From Polysphondylium violaceum (lineage: Eukaryota; Evosea; Eumycetozoa; Dictyosteliales; Dictyosteliaceae), in assembly GCA_000277445.1 (NCBI GenBank), contig AJWJ01000240.1, positions 1-34,538 on the forward strand: a DNA stretch of 34,538 nucleotides. Reading direction: 5' to 3'. The position numbers were made by a program, and so were the translations under genes. Below, piece by piece: positions 30,856-34,538 of the stretch. Each line of letters starts with the position of its first letter. Position 1 is the first letter of the stretch. The notes beneath the pieces are model-generated. The model saw only the letters and a list, made by a program, of their open reading frames with translations. It had not been told where the DNA came from and did no database searches.

Positions 30856-31378
30856 TTATTGCGATGTTACTTTAATCTTGTATTTAGTTATAAAATCGTT
30901 TAATTCTTTAGTTTTAGCTTGAAGTTGATCTTCAAATTTCTTGATAAGTTCTTTAATCTATATTAATAGGATAATAATAATGAGAATTAATGAATGTATC
31001 TATCAGTGTTTAAATCTATAACAATAATGTAATCATACACCATCTCTATTTTGTCTAACGACAGGTAAAACATCACCAACTGTTCTTTCGACTAAAACAC
31101 CTCCGACCATTCTAAAACACTTTCTTGATGGTTCAAGATTTGAAATAGCATTAATAACTAAACTGTAGTATGCAAATATTATGTTAGTGTATGAGTATCA
31201 AGACAACACATAATCTATGGGGTGATCTCATAGAGATCTCTAAAAACACAAACTTGTATTCACCAGCATCAGATTCAAACTCTGAAAGCTTTGTCATAAT
31301 AGCTGATTGCTGTTGTTTTAATTCTTTATATTGAGCAATGATTTGATCTTCGGTCAATGGTTGCTGTCTAGTTGCCAT
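30856..31378 (-). CDS. pfdn2: prefoldin subunit 2
   Basis: Three exons on the minus strand, 31378-31254, 31162-31039 and 30957-30856, give 116 residues. The first exon encodes MATRQQPLTEDQIIAQYKEL and an N-terminal coiled-coil helix. The second has the family core NLEPSRKCFRMVGGVLVERT plus VGDVLPVVRQNRDG, and the third the C-terminal helix IKELIKKFEDQLQAKTKELN. The donor of the first intron is GTTTGT rather than GTAAGT. It is chosen because it gives EYNLVINAI, which aligns with EHSLVIDTL of human PFDN2; the nearer GTGAAT site would shorten the helix. Prefoldin is a hexameric cytosolic chaperone that hands actin and tubulin to CCT. The gene converges on the helicase gene with only 91 bases between stop codons. 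Confidence 0.92.
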
Positions 31379-31446
31379 CTTTTATTGCTATATATAATAT
31401 GTATAATATGATAAAAATAATTTCTTGCAATGAAATGAAAATCAAA

Positions 31447-31448
<2 letters not shown>

Positions 31449-31480
<32 letters not shown>
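31449..31480. repeat. A32 homopolymer
   Basis: Uninterrupted run of 32 A just upstream of the prefoldin gene, ending at TGGGGCGC. Length is uncertain in any assembly. Confidence 0.85.
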
Positions 31481-31482
<2 letters not shown>

Positions 31483-31626
31483 GGCGCATTGGATATTCAA
31501 TACTGAAAAGATTACTCTTTATAATCAACACTCTTGTCTTGAAAGAGTAAACAACATTATCTAGGAATCAAATAATATGAGATATTAATCAAGTAAATGG
31601 TCATATCATTCAATGATATTCAATCT

Positions 31627-31710
31627 ACTATTTTCCCCCATCTATCAACTGAAAAACAATTTACATGAGGAGAGAAATTGTTTTTCAGGGCCTAGTTGAT
31701 GGAAAATAGT
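31627..31710. repeat. long imperfect inverted repeat (hairpin)
   Basis: The left arm begins ACTATTTTCC and ends CTGAAAAACAATTT; the right arm begins AAATTGTTTTTCAG and ends GGAAAATAGT. Between these perfectly paired ends each arm has an ATCAACT/AGTTGAT core with small bulges. The loop is about 10 bases. The whole hairpin of ~84 bases lies between the divergent prefoldin and protease genes. Confidence 0.65.
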
Positions 31711-32017
31711 TTATGAAAATCGTTGATTAATGATGAATATTTGTGTGTTTTGTCAAAATGAAATTGTATTGAAAAAAAAAGTAACAGCAAATTGATTATG
31801 ATTTTCTTGATTTTTTTTTTGTCTTTTTTTTTTTTTTTTTTTTTTTTGTTGTTTCCTCAAAATATGATGATTGAGTTCATTCTCGATATTGTCATTTAAA
31901 ATATTTCACCAATTGCATTCATACACTCTCACACTCACACATTCACACAAACAACAGCATTAACAGTAGAATTATTGTATAAAGATAAGAACATACGTAC
32001 ATATACGACGATACACA

Positions 32018-34263
32018 ATGAATAGATTACCAATTAGTCAAATTACAAATAGTTTGAAAAAAGGTACATCAACAACAGCAACAACAAATAGATCATTTAC
32101 AACAACATCAAATTCATTCTTTAATTTAAATAGTAGAAATATAAACCGTCTATTGCAAAACAATCGTAATGGTGTTTATCAAATTGATACAAACGATGAA
32201 AGTACATTAAAAATGATTCCTTTTACTTCATTTTCGACCAAAAGAAAAGCTACTCCAGTAAGTAGTCATTGATGATTACAAACACAGTGTTTGACATATA
32301 CTTATGAGATACTCTTATTACTCTATAGTTTTTCAATAGTACTAAAGGACATACAGCATCAAGTAATAATAGCAACAATAGCAGCAGTGGATCAGATTAT
32401 AATCTATTAGGAGTACCACAACCATTAAAGATTACAGTTGTGCCAAGCTCATCAAAGATATTTTTCTACCTCGTCATTGGTGGCGCTATTTTATATATTA
32501 TATTTGTAATGAAACCGGGATCATTGTTTTCGTCAATGATGTCCTCCAAACAAACATTTAAACATCTTTTATCCAGACCTAAAGAGAGATTCTCTGATGT
32601 GATGGGAGCAGAGGAGGCCAAGGGCGAGTTGCAAGATTTGGTTGAGATTCTTAGAAACCCATACAAATACTACCAAAACGGTGTAGTTATGCCCAAAGGT
32701 ATTTTGTTGGTGGGCCCACCAGGTACAGGTAAGACACTGTTGGCCAAAGCTTTGGCAGGCGAGGCTGGTACACATTTCCTCTATATCAATGGCTCAGAAT
32801 TTGAAGAAATGTTTGTAGGTCTTGGTGCCAAGCGTGTAAGAGAGCTCTTTGAAGCGGCAAGAAAGAATTCTCCCTGTATTGTATTTATCGATGAAATTGA
32901 TTCAGTGGGTGGAGCTAGATCAAAACGTGTAAATTATCATCCATCCGACGCCTTGAATCAACTGTTGGTCGAGTTGGACGGCTTTAGTGGTCGTGACGGT
33001 GTCATTGTCATCGCCGCCACCAATCTTGCCGAGACCCTCGACCCCGCCCTCACAAGATCTGGCAGATTTGACAGAACCATCAGCGTCAGTCTACCCGACT
33101 GCAACGCCAGAAAAAAGATCCTGGACCTCTACTTGAAAAACAAAAAGTCCACAGACAACATCAACACCCAGATCATTGCCCAAGCCACACCAGGCTTTTC
33201 CGGTGCCGATTTGTTTAATTTGGTCAATTGGGCCGCACTAGAGGCCACCAAAGACAACAAACCAAACATCACCTTGGAATACTTGGAAAATGCCAAGGAA
33301 AACATTGTCATGGGCAAACCCAGACACTCGGTCATCATGTCGGACGAAGCACGAAAGATCTGCGCCTATCATGAGGCCGGCCACGCCTTGGTCGCCATCA
33401 TGACACCGGGTGCCAAGCCCGTTCACAAGGCCACCATCATGCCACGTGGCGACGCCCTCGGCATGGTATCCATGTTGTTGAGCGATGAGTTGTTTACCAC
33501 CAAAAAGCAGTACCTCGCCGACATGGACGTTGCCATGGGTGGAAGAGCCGCCGAAGAGCTCATTCTCGGCAAAGACAATATCTCTCAGGGCGCCTCGAGC
33601 GACATTCAGGCCGCCACCAAAATCGCCAAGGCCATGGTCATGTACTTTGGCATGAGTGACAAAGTGGGCAACATTTACATTGAATCCGAGAAAAAGATTA
33701 GCACTCAACAAAGAGAGCTCATTGACGGCGAAGTCAAGAGAATCATTGACGAGTCGTATATCAGAGCCACCGAGCTCTTGAAAAAGTACTCTAAAGAGCA
33801 CCATCTTTTGGCCCAGGCCCTCATCGAATACGAAACCCTCTCTTTGGAGGAAATCAAAGACATTATCGCCAAAAAATCACTCAAAAACAAGAAAAAGAGA
33901 GAACAACTCGTATTGGAACGTAGGGAAAAGGAAAAGGAAAAGGAACTGTTGGCCACCACCAAGCCCCAAACAATGCCAAAAATCATTTTCAACACTCAAA
34001 CCATCAACACCTCCAATCTCAACGAAGATCTCGAAAAACAATTACACATGAAAAGACAACAAGAGGTTCAAGAAATGTTGAAAAGCTTAAATAATCCAAG
34101 AGCTGATGATAAAATTGTACCAAAGAGTGGTGATGATAGTAATAATAATCAAAAGAGTAGTATCACCAATGTCGAAGTCCAAGTCTCCAAAGGTCACAGC
34201 ATCGATATCATTGTTAAAAGTGAACATCCACATCCAAATTCAAATCAAAAAAATGATAAATAA
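32018..34263 (+). CDS. mitochondrial i-AAA (YME1/FtsH-like) metalloprotease
   Basis: Exons 32018-32257 and 32329-34263 give 724 residues. The N-terminal ~100 residues are basic and Ser/Thr/Asn-rich with no acidic clusters early on, as expected for a mitochondrial import leader. A single membrane helix follows at about 124-141 ([17 protein letters not shown]). The AAA module has GPPGTGKT (~209), pore loop MFVG, DEID (~268), SGRFDR arginine finger and the second region of homology. The protease has HEAGH (~428) and the third zinc-ligand Asp region ([15 protein letters not shown], ~478). One membrane span and the [13 protein letters not shown] motif favour the i-AAA (intermembrane-space facing) type over the two-span m-AAA. 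It should degrade misfolded inner-membrane proteins. The tail is charged and low complexity. The exon centre (32960-33850) is GC-rich. Confidence 0.93.
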
Positions 34264-34538
34264 ATTTATTTCACACACCACTTTTATATATCTTATTTAA
34301 TCTTAAAAAAACATATATACCACTATTCTATCTTCCTTAATATCCATATCAAAATTCATATCTAAAAGTCTTAAACAAAAAAGGATATTTGCACCTGTCA
34401 AAAATAAAAATCTAAAAAAATCCCTTGAATGTGTTTTTTTTTTATTTTTTTTTTTATTTTTCATCCAAATTTTTTTTTCTATTTTTTTTTGTGTGACCTA
34501 TCCTCACTCTTCATTTTCTTTTTTTTTTTTTTTTTTTT
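34264..34538. other. 3' flank ending in T tracts
   Basis: AT-rich sequence with several T runs (from 34433), ending in a T homopolymer at the window edge. No gene seen. Confidence 0.5.

Larger units (their letters stand above)
31379..32017. promoter_or_regulatory. divergent promoter region, prefoldin / YME1-like protease
   Basis: Besides the A32 run and the hairpin, this contains a T24 run (31824-31847) and a CA-rich leader (CACTCTCACACTCACACATTC near 31924) before the ATG at 32018. No gene seen. Confidence 0.45.

Overview
The window looks like nuclear DNA of a dictyostelid social amoeba. Intergenic DNA and introns are very AT-rich, introns are mostly 60-100 bases with GTAAGT/GTATGT donors, and coding sequence is broken by AAT and CAA/ACA runs giving poly-Asn, poly-Gln and poly-Thr. 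An RGS-domain/TKL kinase of the RCK1 type and a UBP-finger sirtuin are also present. Long exons have GC-richer centres than I would expect in D. discoideum, so a different species is likely (inference). Both ends of the window lie in T homopolymers.

Layout. 0.5-3.2 kb: coiled-coil protein with two ubiquitin-like domains (+). 4.5-9.6 kb: RGS/zinc-motif/TKL kinase (+). 9.9-11.3 kb: UBP-finger sirtuin (+). 11.8-13.5 kb: J-domain protein (+). 13.8-14.5 kb: mitochondrial [2Fe-2S] ferredoxin (+). 14.58-14.89 kb: a rearranged, partly inverted repeat block. 15.0-15.6 kb: low-molecular-weight tyrosine phosphatase (+). 16.1-17.2 kb: KH-DUF1771-Smr protein (+). 17.7-19.3 kb: sugar-porter MFS protein (+).

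20.0-24.4 kb is the accessory part. It holds four nearly identical 71-residue genes (+,+,-,+). They share an upstream C/G-rich box, a TGACATCA-like element, a TATA box and a near-palindromic 3' element. Two copies are arms of a ~630-bp inverted duplication flanking a gene for an acidic Asp/Glu/Tyr repeat protein and a coding relic.

25.0-25.3 kb: small membrane protein (-). 26.07-26.66 kb: secreted protein with 12 cysteines (+), an easily missed two-exon gene. 27.0-30.8 kb: HRQ1/MrfA-type helicase (+). 30.86-31.38 kb: prefoldin subunit 2 (-). 32.0-34.3 kb: YME1-like mitochondrial AAA protease (+). The housekeeping genes do not form one pathway; ferredoxin and the protease are mitochondrial, and prefoldin and the J-protein are chaperone functions. 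The best candidate for something undescribed is the 71-residue gene cluster with its mosaic flanks. No tRNA, rRNA, CRISPR array or complete transposon was recognised.
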